Positions 41,817-53,199 are shown, counted from the first letter of the stretch. The stretch: DNA of 64,000 nt from Castor canadensis (GCF_047511655.1 NC_133387.1:24422353-24486352); one strand, 5' to 3'. The notes: generated from the sequence alone by a model not told the origin. A program made the numbers and translations.

Positions 41817-42217
41817 CTAACTAGGGTTTCTCATGTTTTTGTCTTTGAGAGCACACAGTGAGTTTTGCACCTAGGGTTGCTCAGGAACACTTGTTTAATG
41901 AATTAGGATAAATAACATACTGCAGGGGTTTCCTGAAGTCATTGGGTCATTTTTAGACTGAATTTTGACAACTTAATAGAAACTGTATGATAGTCTTGAG
42001 GGAGAGAGGTGAATCTTTCATAAATGGTAAGGATTTCAGTTCTTTTCTGTATGCATGCCATTTGCTTCTGAAGTACAACTTTAGATCTTTCCATGTATAA
42101 TCCACGTATTTGTGTTCTGAAGTCCTAAATGCTAATATTTTAGTTTATTAAATGCCATTTTCAAATGGTTCCTGTTTTAAGATTGTTAGGTTGCTAGCTT
42201 TTTGTTTTGCTTCTGTG
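41817..42217. other. Intron, unique-looking
   Basis: No repeat or exon recognised. Confidence 0.4.
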
Positions 42218-42296
42218 TTGATGCTGGGGGTTGAGCCCAAAGCCTTTTCCATGCAAAGTAAACACATGTTCTACCACTGAGTTACATCTCTAGCAC
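42218..42296 (-). mobile_element. ID element
   Basis: gatgctgggggttgagccca, ttctaccactgagttacatc. Confidence 0.8.
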
Positions 42297-42644
42297 AGAA
42301 ATACAGCTTTTCCCTCCTCTTTTTCTTTGTGTATGTATATATGCGTGCATGTGCGCGTAGCCATGGGAGCTTAGTTAAGGTTTTTGTGAATTCTTTATAA
42401 TCAATTAAACCTTCTAACACAGCTGTTATCTGCAGTCCTCTGGGGATTCCTAGGAGATTTTTCATGAGTCTGTAAAGCCAGCACTTGTTTCATAGTAGTA
42501 TTAATTCATTATTTGCCTTTTTTGGTGTATTGACATTTCTACTGATGGTGGAAAACTAGTGGAGGGTAAAACTGTGATTGTCTTAATACCAAAACCAGGT
42601 TTTGTGCTCTTCACTATCATAGGTTTAGATTTTTAAAAAGGCAG
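42297..42644. other. Intron, unique-looking
   Basis: No repeat or exon recognised. Confidence 0.4.
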
Positions 42645-42850
42645 TTCTAGATGGTCCTTGGCACACACTATAATCTCAACTACTCGTGAGGTAGAGGGTG
42701 GAGGATCTCAAATTTGAGGCCAGCCCCAGCAAAATTACTTACCAAGATCCTATTTAAAAAACAAAATTAAAAAGGGATGGGGGCACAGCCTAGAAGGTAG
42801 AGTGCTTTCTGGGTTAGTTGTGAGTCCCTGAATTCAGTCTACCAGTACTG
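42645..42850 (+). mobile_element. B1-ID dimer, diverged
   Basis: ctataatctcaactactcgt, gaggccagccccagcaaaat, tRNA half with gcacagcctagaaggtagag. An older copy, subtype unclear. Confidence 0.75.
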
Positions 42851-42939
42851 TACTCAATCAACCAGTCAATAAATAAATTAAAAAAAAAAACCAAACCCAC
42901 AGAGGCATGTCCTTGATGGGGAGTAAAGGTAATGAATTT

Positions 42940-43140
42940 AGCCAGGTGCTGATGGCTTACTTCTGTAATCCTAGCTCCTTGAGAGCCTGAGGTCAGGAGG
43001 ATCAAGGTTTGAGGGCAGCTGGGGAAAATAGTTCTCAAAACCCCATCTCCACCAGAGCAAAATGGACTGGAGGTGTAACTCAAGTGGTAGAGTACCTGTT
43101 TGCAAGCACAAAGCCCTGATTTCCAATTCTAGCCTCCCCG
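42940..43140 (+). mobile_element. B1-ID dimer, type A
   Basis: B1 half, linker ccagagcaaaatggactgga, tRNA half gaggtgtaactcaagtggta. Confidence 0.85.
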
Positions 43141-43983
43141 TCCCCCAAAGACAATGAGTTTATTCTTTGACACTTGTATATGTGTCTTAAATAGTCTATT
43201 TGGCAAAATGGGAAGCATTTTGCTGCATACTGAAAGTACGGTGGCAGTTTCCACAAAAAAAGCATTTGTGAGATTTTGAGTTACGATCTGAACTACCTGC
43301 TTTTCAGGAACTCCATTTGTATTGAAAGTGTGACTGATAGACAAATTGGTTATTCAGACTTGTGTGTGTCAACATTTTCTCAAAAATAAGTTAACTGAGT
43401 CTGTCACTTTCAGGAAGACTAGTAGTTTACATTGCCAGTGATAAATGTTGCGATTTTAAGCAAAAGGTAGATTTTTGGAGAAATTTTCTCTGCCTCGATG
43501 TCCTTGACAGTTTTCTAATCCTTATAATAGACATTTCTGACATCTTTGGGTATGTTTGATGAAATGGGTTAGCATTGGGAAGACCCAAACCAGTGACCTC
43601 TTATTTTCTGAATGGCCAGGGAATGAGGAAGTCATGCTTGTGTAAAAGACCCAGTCAAAGTGCAAGGTAGACCAGTGGATTTTAATGTGAGTATGAAAAG
43701 TTCATTGGTACAATTTCACATTCCATATTGTATTTAGTCTTTAGGAAATTACTTCTTGTCAAGTTTGCTATAATATCAATGAAATATGTCAGAATTACCT
43801 AAAAAATCTATTAATGTAATCTCTTTCCCAACTCTGTTCAAAACATACTTTACCAGATCAAATGCAGAAGCCCATATAAGAACTCGGCTTTCTTCTATTA
43901 GCCAGACACTAAAGAGATTTGCAAAGTTGCTTTAAAAAATGCTATTCTTACTAAGTTATTTTTGGAAAGTAAAAGGTTTTGGG
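43141..43983. other. Intron, unique-looking
   Basis: No repeat or exon recognised. Confidence 0.4.
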
Positions 43984-44070
43984 GTGTGTGTGTGTGTGTG
44001 TGTTACTGGAGTTTGAACTCAGGACCTTGATCTTGGTAGGCAAGTTCTTTACCATTTCAGCCTCCAGACC
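43984..44070 (-). mobile_element. (GT)n and tRNA-half SINE
   Basis: Ten GT units (43984-44003), then gttactggagtttgaactca and ggtaggcaagttctttacca. Confidence 0.75.
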
Positions 44071-44114
44071 TTTTTGCTTTAGTGGTGTTTTTGTTTTTTT
44101 TTTTTTAATTTATT

Positions 44115-44184
44115 TATTTTTGGTGGCACTGGGGCCTTACGCTCGTTGGGCAGGTGCTCTTATCACTTGAGGCAACTGCTAGCC
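44115..44184 (-). mobile_element. tRNA-half SINE fragment
   Basis: ggtggcactggggccttacg, ttgggcaggtgctcttatca; partly deleted. Confidence 0.7.
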
Positions 44185-44199
44185 TAATTTTTATTTATT

Positions 44200-44304
44200 T
44201 GGTTTTTTTTCTCTTGTTCTTTCTCTTTTTCTTTATTTTTCCTCTTTTTCTCCCCCCCTCCCCCACTCTTTCCTTCCCTTCCTTCCTCTCTTTTTCTTTT
44301 CTTC
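44200..44304. repeat. Polypyrimidine tract
   Basis: About 100 bases, nearly all C and T, with runs of C7 and C5, between two SINEs. Purine strand lies on the minus strand. Confidence 0.9.
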
Positions 44305-44491
44305 CAGTACTGGTGTTTGAACTTAGGGCCTACACCTTGAGCCACTCCACCAGCCCTTTTTTTTTTTTTTTTTTTTTTTTTCCTGAGATAGAGTCTTGCA
44401 AACTCTTTGCCTGGGGTTGGCTTCAAACTGCAGTTCTGATCTCTGCCTCCTGCGTATCTAGGATTACAGGTGTGAACCACTGACACCTGGC
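44305..44491 (-). mobile_element. B1-ID dimer, type B
   Basis: cctacaccttgagccactcc, a T24 expansion at the linker (44357-44380), B1 half ending aaccactgacacctggct. Confidence 0.9.
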
Positions 44492-44497
44492 TATTTT

Positions 44498-44697
44498 TTG
44501 ACAGTACTGGAATTTGAATTCAGGGCTTTGTGCTTTGAGAGACAGGCACGCTATCATTTGAGCCACACCTTCACCCTATTTCAGTTTTTCAGATAGGGTC
44601 TTGTGGTTTTTTGCCTGGACTGGTCTTAGATTGTTATTCTTGTACCTCCGCCTCCCAAGTAGCTGCAATTACAGGCATGAACCACCATGCCCATCAT
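44498..44697 (-). mobile_element. Partial trimer (tRNA half + B1')
   Basis: tRNA half, then the B1' block with ttcagatagggtcttgtggt and gcctggactggtcttagatt; the outer B1 is missing. Confidence 0.7.
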
Positions 44698-44723
44698 ACT
44701 ATTTTTATAAAAATGTTTTATAG

Positions 44724-44935
44724 CTGGGTGCCAGTGGCTCACACCTGTAATCCTAGCTACTTGGGAGGCTGAGATTGGGAGGATTGCGTCTTGAGATCAC
44801 CTGGGCAAATAGTTCCCGAGATCTCATCTCCAAAATAACCAGGGCAAAACGGACTGGAGGTGTGGTTCAAGAGGTAGAGTGCTTGCTTTGCAAGCACGAA
44901 GCCCTGAATTAAAACTGCAGTCCCACCAAAAGTGG
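44724..44935 (+). mobile_element. B1-ID dimer, type A
   Basis: Well-preserved copy: B1 half, linker ctccaaaataaccagggcaa, tRNA half gcttgctttgcaagcacgaa, ending cagtcccaccaaaagtgg, followed by a G-rich run (44935-44953). Confidence 0.9.
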
Positions 44936-44955
44936 CGGGGTGGGGGGCGGGGGAA

Positions 44956-45607
44956 GAAACCTCTTTGAGGTCCTCACTTTTTAAGATTATAAAGGGTGCT
45001 GAGACCAAAAAGTTTGAAAGCCACTTTTGTAACAAATTTATGTTGAAAGAGAAATTGTCATGTTGTGATAGTCTAGGACATGCTTTAACTGTACTCAGAA
45101 TAGTCTGGGGATACTGATTAGTGGGTTCTTTAGTAAAACAGATGAATCAGATTGAATTTAACTATATAGTATATCATGAAAATACACATCAAGCCCAGAA
45201 AGAAAATTGGTTTTGTGTGTGGATAGCAAGTGTTTTTGTGTAAGTAAACAATGTAGACATCGTAGTTTATAAATTCTAAAACAGTTTTTTCCACATCTTA
45301 ATATCTTTGGAATGGAGATGTCTTAAAATTTGGTGGTGAGTGGTGTGTCATAAAATGATTTGTTGTACATGTGGTGAAATATGGTAGTGTCTCTTTTTGC
45401 ATGGAGAGAAGAAAATATTGGATCCCAGTTTGGTTCCTGAGCTGTAGGATACGCTGCTTTAGATGTTATTCTTATCACTGAATTGACTCAGGGTGCTTGA
45501 CAGTGGGCCTCTTGTTGGAATATTCCATTCATTAAGCAGTTATATGTGTTTCAAGCCAGAAGACTAGACAGAAGTGTTTAGAATGCAGGTAATTTATTAA
45601 AATAAAA
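44956..45607. other. Intron, unique-looking
   Basis: No repeat or exon recognised. Confidence 0.4.
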
Positions 45608-45730
45608 CATAGGAGCAGGGCATGGTGATAACGTGCTTGTAATCTCAGCACTTGGGAGGCCGGAGCAGGAGAATCAGGATTTTGAGGCCAGCCTCAAAAT
45701 ATAGTAGTCCTTATATAAAAAAAAACCCAA
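45608..45730 (+). mobile_element. B1 monomer
   Basis: gcagggcatggtgataacgt, tctcagcacttgggaggccg. Confidence 0.75.
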
Positions 45731-45764
45731 ATCACAATTATTTAAAAAAAAAAAAAAAAGATGA

Positions 45765-45900
45765 AGCCAGTGGTACATGCCTATAGTTCCAGCTACTCAG
45801 GAGGCTGGGGGTGGGTTACTTAAGCCTAAAAGTTAGAGACCAGCCTGTGCTATATAGTGAATTTGAGGCCAGCCCAGGTTGGCAACACCCTATTTTTAAA
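45765..45900 (+). mobile_element. B1 monomer
   Basis: gccagtggtacatgcctata, ctactcaggaggctgggggt, gaccagcctgtgctatatag; separated from the previous copy only by A-rich sequence. Confidence 0.75.
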
Positions 45901-46067
45901 AACAAAACAAAAGTGAATGAATTGTTATTAATATTGTGCCTGTTTTATTCTGCATAAAATAGAATAGGACCATAACATTGAAATGTATGACTAAACAATG
46001 TATGTACCCTTAAATATAGGGCAGAGGTTAGGCATTGGAAAAATAGCGTTTCTGTTGTTGTTTGTTT

Positions 46068-46147
46068 TTGCTACTACTGGGGATTGAACTCAGGGCCTCT
46101 AGCTTGCTAGGTAGGTCCTCTGCCACTTGAACCACAGCCTCAGTCCT
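46068..46147 (-). mobile_element. ID-like tRNA-half SINE
   Basis: ctactggggattgaactcag, gcttgctaggtaggtcctct, accacagcctcagtcc. Confidence 0.8.
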
Positions 46148-46649
46148 GGAGTTGAGTCTTAATCACAGAAGGCTTTCTGGAAGAAGCTGAGGGTCAGACA
46201 GGGGTGGGAAGTGGCTGATGACTTTGCTTAATGAAAGGACTCAAGGATATAAATGAGTCAGTGCAAGTAGGTATGTACTAGATTACAGTGTGTATGACCA
46301 AGATTGTGTGGATTGCTGTACAGTGAGCAGGCTGAGATTTTGGCTTTTTCTAATCTAGGGGACGCTTTAGAACCTCCAGAACCCCACATGGTACTTTTCT
46401 GGAGGTATGATCTCTCTTTACTCAACCATGGGAACTCTTGGAGAAGAGTGTACCCATGGTAGGGTGGTGAGGGGTGGCGGGGGAAGAGGATTTGATCATA
46501 GGTTGGCGAGTTTTCATGGATAGAAGACAGTGGATGGACTTGTAGCACATCATATGAGAATGATTTAGTTAACATTTTGAAGTGCGTATTTTTTTTCACA
46601 TATGCGCTAAGTTTGAAAAATACAGTAGAATGACTGTAGGCTTTGGTCA
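46148..46649. other. Intron, unique-looking
   Basis: An antisense frame of 130 codons (46258-46650) occurs but has no recognisable domain and I take it as chance. Confidence 0.4.
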
Positions 46650-46790
46650 CAAATTTGGGTTTGCATCTGTCTTTGCCTTGGTTTCCTCATTCAAAACGCA
46701 GAGAAAATGCCTGTAGTTTATTTTGAGGTTTATTGTGAAATAATGTGTGTGAATGTATTTAGGAGAAGAGCTCAGTTAGGAATCGTAGTG
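46650..46790 (+). mobile_element. MIR fragment
   Basis: gccttggtttcctcattcaa followed by a diverged 3' half of MIR (attgtgaaataatgtgtgtg). Confidence 0.65.
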
Positions 46791-47115
46791 TTGCTAGTAA
46801 CAGTTCTGGAATAATGTAGCTGGAATGGAGAGTTAGCAGGGAGGCTGTTAGTCCTCATGGATCCAGAGTTGCTGTCTACTCAGGTGGATGCTGTATGGCT
46901 TACATCCTAAAGGATTTCTCCTGCCTTCACGTTAGTGTTTTTATACAAGAAGGGGAAGAAAAGGGATTAGGCAAAGAGATAAAAACTAGCTTACTGTTCC
47001 CCTTCCTCTCAAAGAAGAGAATATGGTTGAAGTACTTTGTATGAAAATAGGATAATGGAGCCTGATAAAAATTGTTTTAATAAGAGTCATGGAGGGGGGT
47101 GAATTTGATCAAAGT
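46791..47115. other. Intron, unique-looking
   Basis: No repeat or exon recognised. Confidence 0.4.
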
Positions 47116-47117
47116 TT

Positions 47118-47199
47118 TTTTGGGGGTGGGCCAGTTTGAACTCAGGGCTTCATGCTTGCTAGGCAGGTGCTCAACCTCTTGAGCCACACCTGCAGTCCT
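47118..47199 (-). mobile_element. tRNA-half SINE
   Basis: gccagtttgaactcagggct, gcttgctaggcaggtgctca, gagccacacctgcagtcc: mixes type A and C signatures. Confidence 0.8.
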
Positions 47200-47404
47200 G
47201 ATCATAGTAAATGCAAGTGTGGAAACTATACAAAGTGAAACCCCTTTGTACAATTAATATACAGTAAAGTTTGAATGTTTGCCTGCATCAAATAAAATTA
47301 GTGCCAGAATGATTGTTTTAAAATTCCTGCTATCCTTGTGAGGAAGACAGTTTTTGTATACTCTAATAATTAATTAATTTTTTTATGAATTCTTTTCATT
47401 TTTT

Positions 47405-47637
47405 GGTGGGGTTGTGGGACTAGAGTTTAAACTCAGGGCTTCACACTTGGCAAAGCAGGCTCTCTGCCTCTTGAGCCAGGCACTCTACAGCTTGAGTCAT
47501 ATCTCCATTCTATTTTGCTCTGGTTATTTTGGAGATGGAGTCTTGAGAACTATTTCCCTAGGCCTAAACTGCTATCCTCCCGATCTGAGCCACCCACGTA
47601 GCTAGGATGACAGCTGTGGGTCACCAGTGCTTGGCTG
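47405..47637 (-). mobile_element. B1-ID dimer, type A, with internal duplication
   Basis: Part of the tRNA half occurs twice (aggctctctgcctcttgagc, then aggcactctacagcttgagt). B1 half follows. TSD tactctaataat at 47359-47370 and 47638-47649. Confidence 0.85.
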
Positions 47638-47707
47638 TACTCTAATAATATGTAGTCAGCCTTATGGTATAAGTTTGCTGTTGTAGCTGCATATTTATTT
47701 ATTTACT

Positions 47708-47788
47708 TTTTTGTGGTACTGGGGCTGAAGCTCACGGCTTTGTGCTTGTCAGGCAGGCATTCTCCTTAAGTTACATTGCAGCCCATTC
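47708..47788 (-). mobile_element. tRNA-half SINE
   Basis: gtggtactggggctgaagct, gcttgtcaggcaggcattct. Confidence 0.75.
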
Positions 47789-48136
47789 TTGGCCTTTGTA
47801 GCTGCATAGTTTTTAAAAAGTTATCAGCATATGTAGAGTGTACTCTAGATGAGCCTTTATTCATGGTATTCATTCGTTTTTAAGGCCGAGTGAGCTATAT
47901 GTGTGTTTATTTTACACAAACTGCAGAGATTATTTTATACAAACTGCAGGGTATATTTTAGTGAAATTTAAATTGTGTGAAGTTTTTGGAACAGACTTCA
48001 GATTAAGAGTTGAACAGAAGTCTCTTTGATTTGTATCCATATTAAAATGTTTGTAGACTAGGTTGGTCCATTTTTCTGCCCTCTAGAAAATGTGAAATAC
48101 TGAGTACAGTTCCCCCTCAAGATTACAGATTGTGGA
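47789..48136. other. Intron, unique-looking
   Basis: No repeat or exon recognised; a short near-tandem repeat of acaaactgcag occurs around 47917-47949. Confidence 0.4.
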
Positions 48137-48137
48137 T

Positions 48138-48218
48138 CTGAAGGTATAGCTCAGTGATGGAGCACTTGCCTAGCATATACAAGATCCTGGAGTTAATCCC
48201 CAGCACCACAGAAAAGAA
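48138..48218 (+). mobile_element. ID element
   Basis: gaaggtatagctcagtgatg, gcctagcatatacaagatcc, ttaatccccagcaccac. Confidence 0.85.
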
Positions 48219-48451
48219 AAGGGGAAGGAAAAAATGGCTAGAGACCAGTCAGTAACAGTGACTGTAACAGTGATGTAGTCAGCTTAATAAAAAAATAATA
48301 CTCGCTGTAGATTGTTATTGTACCAGTTAGATCAAATTGTATACCTAGTGTTTAGCACAGTGTTTGACAGATAAGCACATAGCTTTTTAAAGAATACTAT
48401 ATTGGTAGAGTATAGATTGGTTTGGAACTATAAATGCCAGGACTTGTTCTT

Positions 48452-48534
48452 CTTGGTTGTACTGGGGATTGAACTCAGGACCTCATGCTTGCTAGGCAGG
48501 CACTGTACCACTTGAACCACTCTGCCAGTCCTAT
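48452..48534 (-). mobile_element. tRNA-half SINE, type C
   Basis: gtactggggattgaactcag, gcttgctaggcaggcactgt, accactctgccagtcc. Confidence 0.85.
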
Positions 48535-48699
48535 TCCACATTTTAAAGATTTTTTTTTGACATGTTCTAGTCATTTCACTAAAAAGTTTTTATTGGTGAA
48601 ATGTTTCAAGTACTACAGTAAGCATGAGGAATAAGATGATAATAGAACAGCAGCCATTACCCAGTTTTGTCACATTTTGGCTTACCTACTTCAGAGTTT

Positions 48700-48918
48700 T
48701 TTTTTTTTTCTTCGGTGGTAGTGGGCTTTGAACTCAGGGCCTCATGCTTCCTAGGCGGGAACTATTTGAACCACTCTGCCAGTCCTTTTCTGTGTGATGG
48801 GTATTTTCAAGATAGGGTCTCGAGAACTATTCGCCACAGCTGGTTTTGAACTTCGATCTTCCTGATCTCTTCCTCTTAAGTAGCTAAAATTACAGGTGTG
48901 AGCCACCATACCCAGCAT
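48700..48918 (-). mobile_element. B1-ID dimer, type C
   Basis: gtgggctttgaactcagggc, gcttcctaggcgggaactat, B1 half ending gagccaccatacccagc. Confidence 0.85.
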
Positions 48919-49229
48919 TTTCAGGCCTTTTGTTCACTAGCTATAAAGACTTAAGAAATGTGGTTTAGAGGCTGGAGGGCAAGGCCCCAAGTTCAGGCGA
49001 TCCAGCATTCATATGTGCATATATGTATAATGGAAAGTAGACTCATAAAATACTTACCTGCTCTGGAAAAATATTTACCCCAACAGTATGAGGGAACATC
49101 TTGGAGAAGTAAACAAGTATCTCATCATTTAAAAAATGCCATTTGACTAATAAATATCTAACAAGTATAACCTGAAACAAAATTGCACATCTTCAGCTTG
49201 GTAGAGAAGAAAAAACATCACTCTTCAGA
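48919..49229. other. Intron, unique-looking
   Basis: No repeat or exon recognised. Confidence 0.35.
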
Positions 49230-49370
49230 CTGATTTCACCAAACTTAACACTCCCATGAGCAGCATATGAGACTATTAATAGCCACGCCAACTGCCAGTT
49301 TTCACATTTGCCCGTGTGATGGGTGTGAAGTGGTATCTAGTATTTTCTAATCAGAGATTTTTAGTGCCTT
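49230..49370 (-). mobile_element. Old L1 fragment
   Basis: Reverse L1 text around cacatttgcccgtgtgatgg and gtgtgaagtggtatctagta. Confidence 0.5.
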
Positions 49371-49654
49371 TTTCCTGTCAGACCCTTTGCAAAACAGTAA
49401 AGACGTTACCAAGAGAAGTCAGACTCATCTTTTCTATTCTAAGACGCTTACACTCTATGAGTGTCAAGCCTGTGAGTGTCAGAGGACACAGAAGAGGAGT
49501 GATGTGCAACTTGCTTGAGAGAGATGAAGCTTGACTTTGGTCTTGAAAGATGAATAGGTCTTTTTGGAAGGCAGTGGGGTTGAAGGATATTGTGTGTAGA
49601 GAAGGGGAGTAGGTGAAAGCATAGAGCTGTAAAATCACATCATTCAGGCAACTT

Positions 49655-50719
49655 TTTTTTTTTTTTTCTTATTCATATGTGCATACAAGGCTTGGGTCAT
49701 TTCACCCCCCTGCCCCCACCCCCTCCCTTACCACCCACTCCGCCCCCTCCCTCTCCCCCCAACCCCCTCAATACCCAGCAGAAACTATTTTGCCCTTATC
49801 TCTAATTTTGTTGTAGAGAGAGTATAAGCAATAATAGGAAGGAACAAGGGTTTTTGCTGGTTGAGATAAGGATAGCTATACAGGGCATTGACTCACATTG
49901 ATTTCTTGTGCGTGGGTGTTACCTTCTAGGTTAATTCTTTTTGATCTAACCTTTTCTGTAGTTCCTGTTCCCCTTTTCCTATTGGCCTCAGTTGCTTTTA
50001 AAGTATCTGCTTTAGTTTCTCTGCAGTAAGGGCAACAAGTACTAGCTAATTCTTTAGGTGTCTTACCTATCCTCACCCCTCCCTTGTGTGCTCTCGCTTT
50101 TATCATGTGCTCATAGTCCAATCCCATTGTTGTGTTTGCCCTTGATCTAATGTCCACACATGAGGGAGAACATACGATTTTTGGTCTTTTGGGCCAGGCT
50201 AACCTCACTCAGAATGGTGTTCTCCAATTCCATCCATTTACCAGTGAATGATAACATTTTGTTCTTCTTCATGGCTGCATAAAATTCCATTGTATATAGA
50301 TACCACATTTTCTTAATCCATTCGTCAGTGGTGGGGCATCTTGGCTGTTTCCATAACTTGGCTATTGTGAATAGTGCCGCAATAAACATGGGTGTGCAGG
50401 TGGCTCTGGAGTAACCTGTGTCACAGTCTTTTGGGTATATCCCCAAGAGTGGTATTGCTGGATCAAATGGTAGACCGATGTCTAGTTTTTTAAGTAGCCT
50501 CCAAATTTTTTTCCAGAGTGGTTGTACTAGTTTACATTCCCACCAACAGTGTAAGAGGGTTCCTTTTTCCCCGCATCCTTGCCAACACCTGTTGTTGTTG
50601 GTGTTGCTGATGATGGCTATTCTAACAGGGGTGAGGTGGAATCTTAGTGTGGTTTTAATTTGCATTTCCTTTATTGCTAGAGATGGTGAGCATTTTTTCA
50701 TGTGTTTTTTGGCCATTTG
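49655..50719 (-). mobile_element. Young 5'-truncated L1
   Basis: Poly(A) tail, full 3' UTR with C-rich tract, and the last part of ORF2, antisense to UBE2H. Perfect 15-base TSD tcattcaggcaactt at 49640-49654 and 50720-50734. Confidence 0.95.
50147..50716 (-). pseudogene. L1 ORF2 C-terminal fragment
   Basis: 189 uninterrupted codons of the ORF2p C-terminus, with the Cys/His motif ([18 protein letters not shown]) and the normal end CGH. It retains three codons that the copy at 10609-12530 lacks. No RT or endonuclease; not functional. Confidence 0.95.
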
Positions 50720-50934
50720 TCATTCAGGCAACTTAATGAGTGTTCATGATTGCAGGGTTGCAGGATTGGCGAGACCAATGGGTAAGCAGGGAACAGCCTG
50801 CAGATATATATGTAGGCAGGAGGAGTTTTGTGTTGCAATCACCCAGAGCTGTGGTTGAAGGTTTTAAGATAAGTAGGAGATTTTTTTTTAAGTTTAGAAA
50901 TATCTTCTGGTATTTAAAAATACAAGCGTTCTTG

Positions 50935-51050
50935 GTATAGTGATATGAACCTGTAATCTTAGCACTTGGGGAGCTGAGGCAGGAGGATAAGTAATTTGAG
51001 GTCAACCTGGACCATAAAACAAGATACTGTCTCAAAACAAAACCAAAAAA
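50935..51050 (+). mobile_element. B1 monomer
   Basis: cctgtaatcttagcacttgg, ggagctgaggcaggaggata, A-rich tail. Confidence 0.75.
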
Positions 51051-51094
51051 TTACCAAAGCTTGATGGTCAATCCAAGTTGTTTTTTATTTTTAT

Positions 51095-51335
51095 TTTTGG
51101 CAGTACTAGGGATTGAACTCAGGGCCTCATGCCTGCTAGGCAGGTACTCAACCACTTGAGTCACTTTGCCAGCCATTTTTTTGTGTTATTTTCAAGATCA
51201 AGATAGGATCTGTTTGCATGAGCTGGTCTCCAACCTTGATCCTCCTGATCTCTGCCTCACCAGTAGCTATGGAGAAAGAAGAAAAAAAAAAAAAAAAAAA
51301 AAAAAAACCAGGTATGAACTGGTGGCACCTGGCTG
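51095..51335 (-). mobile_element. B1-ID dimer, type C, broken by an A-rich insert
   Basis: tRNA half (gcctgctaggcaggtactca), B1 half as far as cctcaccagtagctat, then ggagaaagaagaa and an A run (to 51307), then the B1 end gaactggtggcacctggct. Confidence 0.8.
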
Positions 51336-51344
51336 ATTCCTTTT

Positions 51345-51458
51345 TGTTTTCTTAAGACAGGGGTTTGCTATGTAGCCCAACCTGGCCTCAAACTCTTATC
51401 CTACTGCTTCGGCCTTCTTTAGTGCTCACATTATAGCTGTGTAATACCACGCCTGGCT
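51345..51458 (-). mobile_element. B1 monomer
   Basis: cttaagacaggggtttgcta, tgtagcccaacctggcctca, accacgcctggct. Confidence 0.8.
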
Positions 51459-51659
51459 CCCAAGTTTTAAATTTTAGTTTTAAACTTGTTAGTTTGACAT
51501 TTTTTGCCATTTGTTTCTTTTCTTTTTGAAACAGATAATAGAAATTGTTTTTCCTTTAAACAGGAGTTGGAAATTGGCTATCCTAGTGAGAAAGATAGAA
51601 TGACACAATAGATACATTTAATTTCATCCATACTTTTATACTATAAAGTATCTAAATTA

Positions 51660-51850
51660 TATACTTTTCTAATTGTACATGGGAGGTACATGGTGACATT
51701 GACATGTGTGCTTACAGTATATCTTAGTTAGATTCACCCCCCCATCATCCTTCCTCGTCCCTTCTACCCCTTAAGAATAATTTTGACGGGTTTCTTCATT
51801 CTGTTTTTATATATGAATCCAAAATACATTCACCATCACCTATACTTTTT
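51660..51850 (-). mobile_element. Old L1 3' UTR
   Basis: aattgtacatgggaggtaca, gtatatcttagttagattca then C-rich ccccccatcatcc. Confidence 0.55.
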
Positions 51851-52457
51851 GGATTTATGTGGGATAACGGGAGGTCTTCACAGGTGTTATTATATTGTCA
51901 AATAGGAATAGGTGTACCTTTGTATGGGACTGATAATTTTAAGAATCTGTATTTTTGGACGTTGTCTTCCATGAGGATATTTTCATTCTTTGTCTCTCAA
52001 CTTTTGCTATGTCATAGCAAATAAGAATGTAGAACTTTCTTTAGAATGCTGGAATGCCTCTTGTTAATATATGTGTGTGTGTAGATCACAATATGAGAGA
52101 ATTTTTTGGGCCCCTTGCCATTTTTGGCATTCCTGAGCTGCTAGTCCTTTTTAATAGGAGCATTTGTCTTTGTTTAAGGCATGAATGCTAAGGCTTGCCA
52201 GCACCTAATTTAATGGAAGCAGCTTTAGGAGACCAAATTGGAGAAAGTTGTATTTTGAAAATCATGGTGTTTTAAAACAATAAATGTGAATCATACTGCA
52301 CAGAATGGTAAGCACTTGTTGGTGTGTGCATGTCTGGCATCAGCTCTTGGTAAGAAGTATCATACTTGTGCTGGTTTTAATGAATGTATTCAAAGGTTTG
52401 TTCATTGAGATGCTAGGGCATCCGTCAACATTGCCCAAGTACATTTAGCTAATAAAT
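51851..52457. other. Intron, unique-looking
   Basis: No repeat or exon recognised. Confidence 0.4.
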
Positions 52458-52533
52458 TAGTGGGGTAGAGGATTGAACCCAAGGCCTCATGTATGCTAAG
52501 GAACTATAACCCCACTGAACTATAACCCCAGCC
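52458..52533 (-). mobile_element. ID element with short duplication
   Basis: gtagaggattgaacccaagg; gaactataaccccac/gaactataaccccag occurs twice at its end. Confidence 0.75.
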
Positions 52534-52609
52534 ATGGGTGCTGTTTTTAATTTAGGAGAATCCTATGCAGGTAGATTAGCTTTTCTATACCTTATAATTA
52601 GTTGCAGGT

Positions 52610-52806
52610 GTTTTGTTTTTTGTGATACTGGAGTTTGAACTCAGGACCTTGTGCTTGTTAGGAAGACATCCTATCACTAAGCCATACCCCCAGGTCTTTT
52701 TTGCTTTAGTTATTTTTCATATAAGGTCTCAGGGTTTTTTGTTTTTGCCAGTGCTGGCCTGTTGCCTCGATTCTCCTGACCTCCCTCTCCTGAGTAGCTA
52801 GAATTA
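52610..52806 (-). mobile_element. Partial trimer (tRNA half + B1')
   Basis: tgatactggagtttgaactc, then the B1' block with gctttagttatttttcatat. Outer B1 missing. Confidence 0.7.
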
Positions 52807-52849
52807 CACCAGCCCAATTTGTTGAAATCTGGCCTTGGTTAAATTTTTT

Positions 52850-52947
52850 TTTTTTGAAAAACAAAAATTTTTTTTGTTCTTGAACTGAGATCTTCCCTAT
52901 TTCTGCCTAAGTAGCTGTAATTACAGGTATAAGCCACTGTGCCTGGC
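52850..52947 (-). mobile_element. B1 relic
   Basis: ttcttgaactgagatcttcc, gtagctgtaattacaggtat, ccactgtgcctggct. Confidence 0.7.
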
Positions 52948-53099
52948 TGGACTTAGTCTTATTTATCTTTTCTAGCTACTTGATATTTAAAAATCATAGT
53001 CCTTTCATGATATCTCTAAATGCTTTTTATTAGTTTCAGATTTAATCCAGGGAGAGCTTTTTCAAGAGAACTATGCTTGAGAGTAAAAACTAGATAGGG

Positions 53100-53199
53100 G
53101 CTAGCAGAGTGGCTCAAGTGGTAAGAGAGCCTGCCTAACAAGTGTGAGACCTTGATTTCAAACCTCAGTGCCACCAAAAAAAAAAAAAAAAAAAAAAAC
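53100..53199 (+). mobile_element. tRNA-half SINE, type C
   Basis: gcagagtggctcaagtggta, gcctgcctaacaagtgtgag, A23 tail. Confidence 0.85.

Larger units (their letters stand above)
49400..50885 (-). mobile_element. L2 relic, split by a young L1
   Basis: 49400-49654 (tgactttggtcttgaaagat, tggaaggcagtggggttgaa) and 50735-50885 read as one reverse L2 piece; the L1 at 49655-50719 lies between. Confidence 0.5.
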
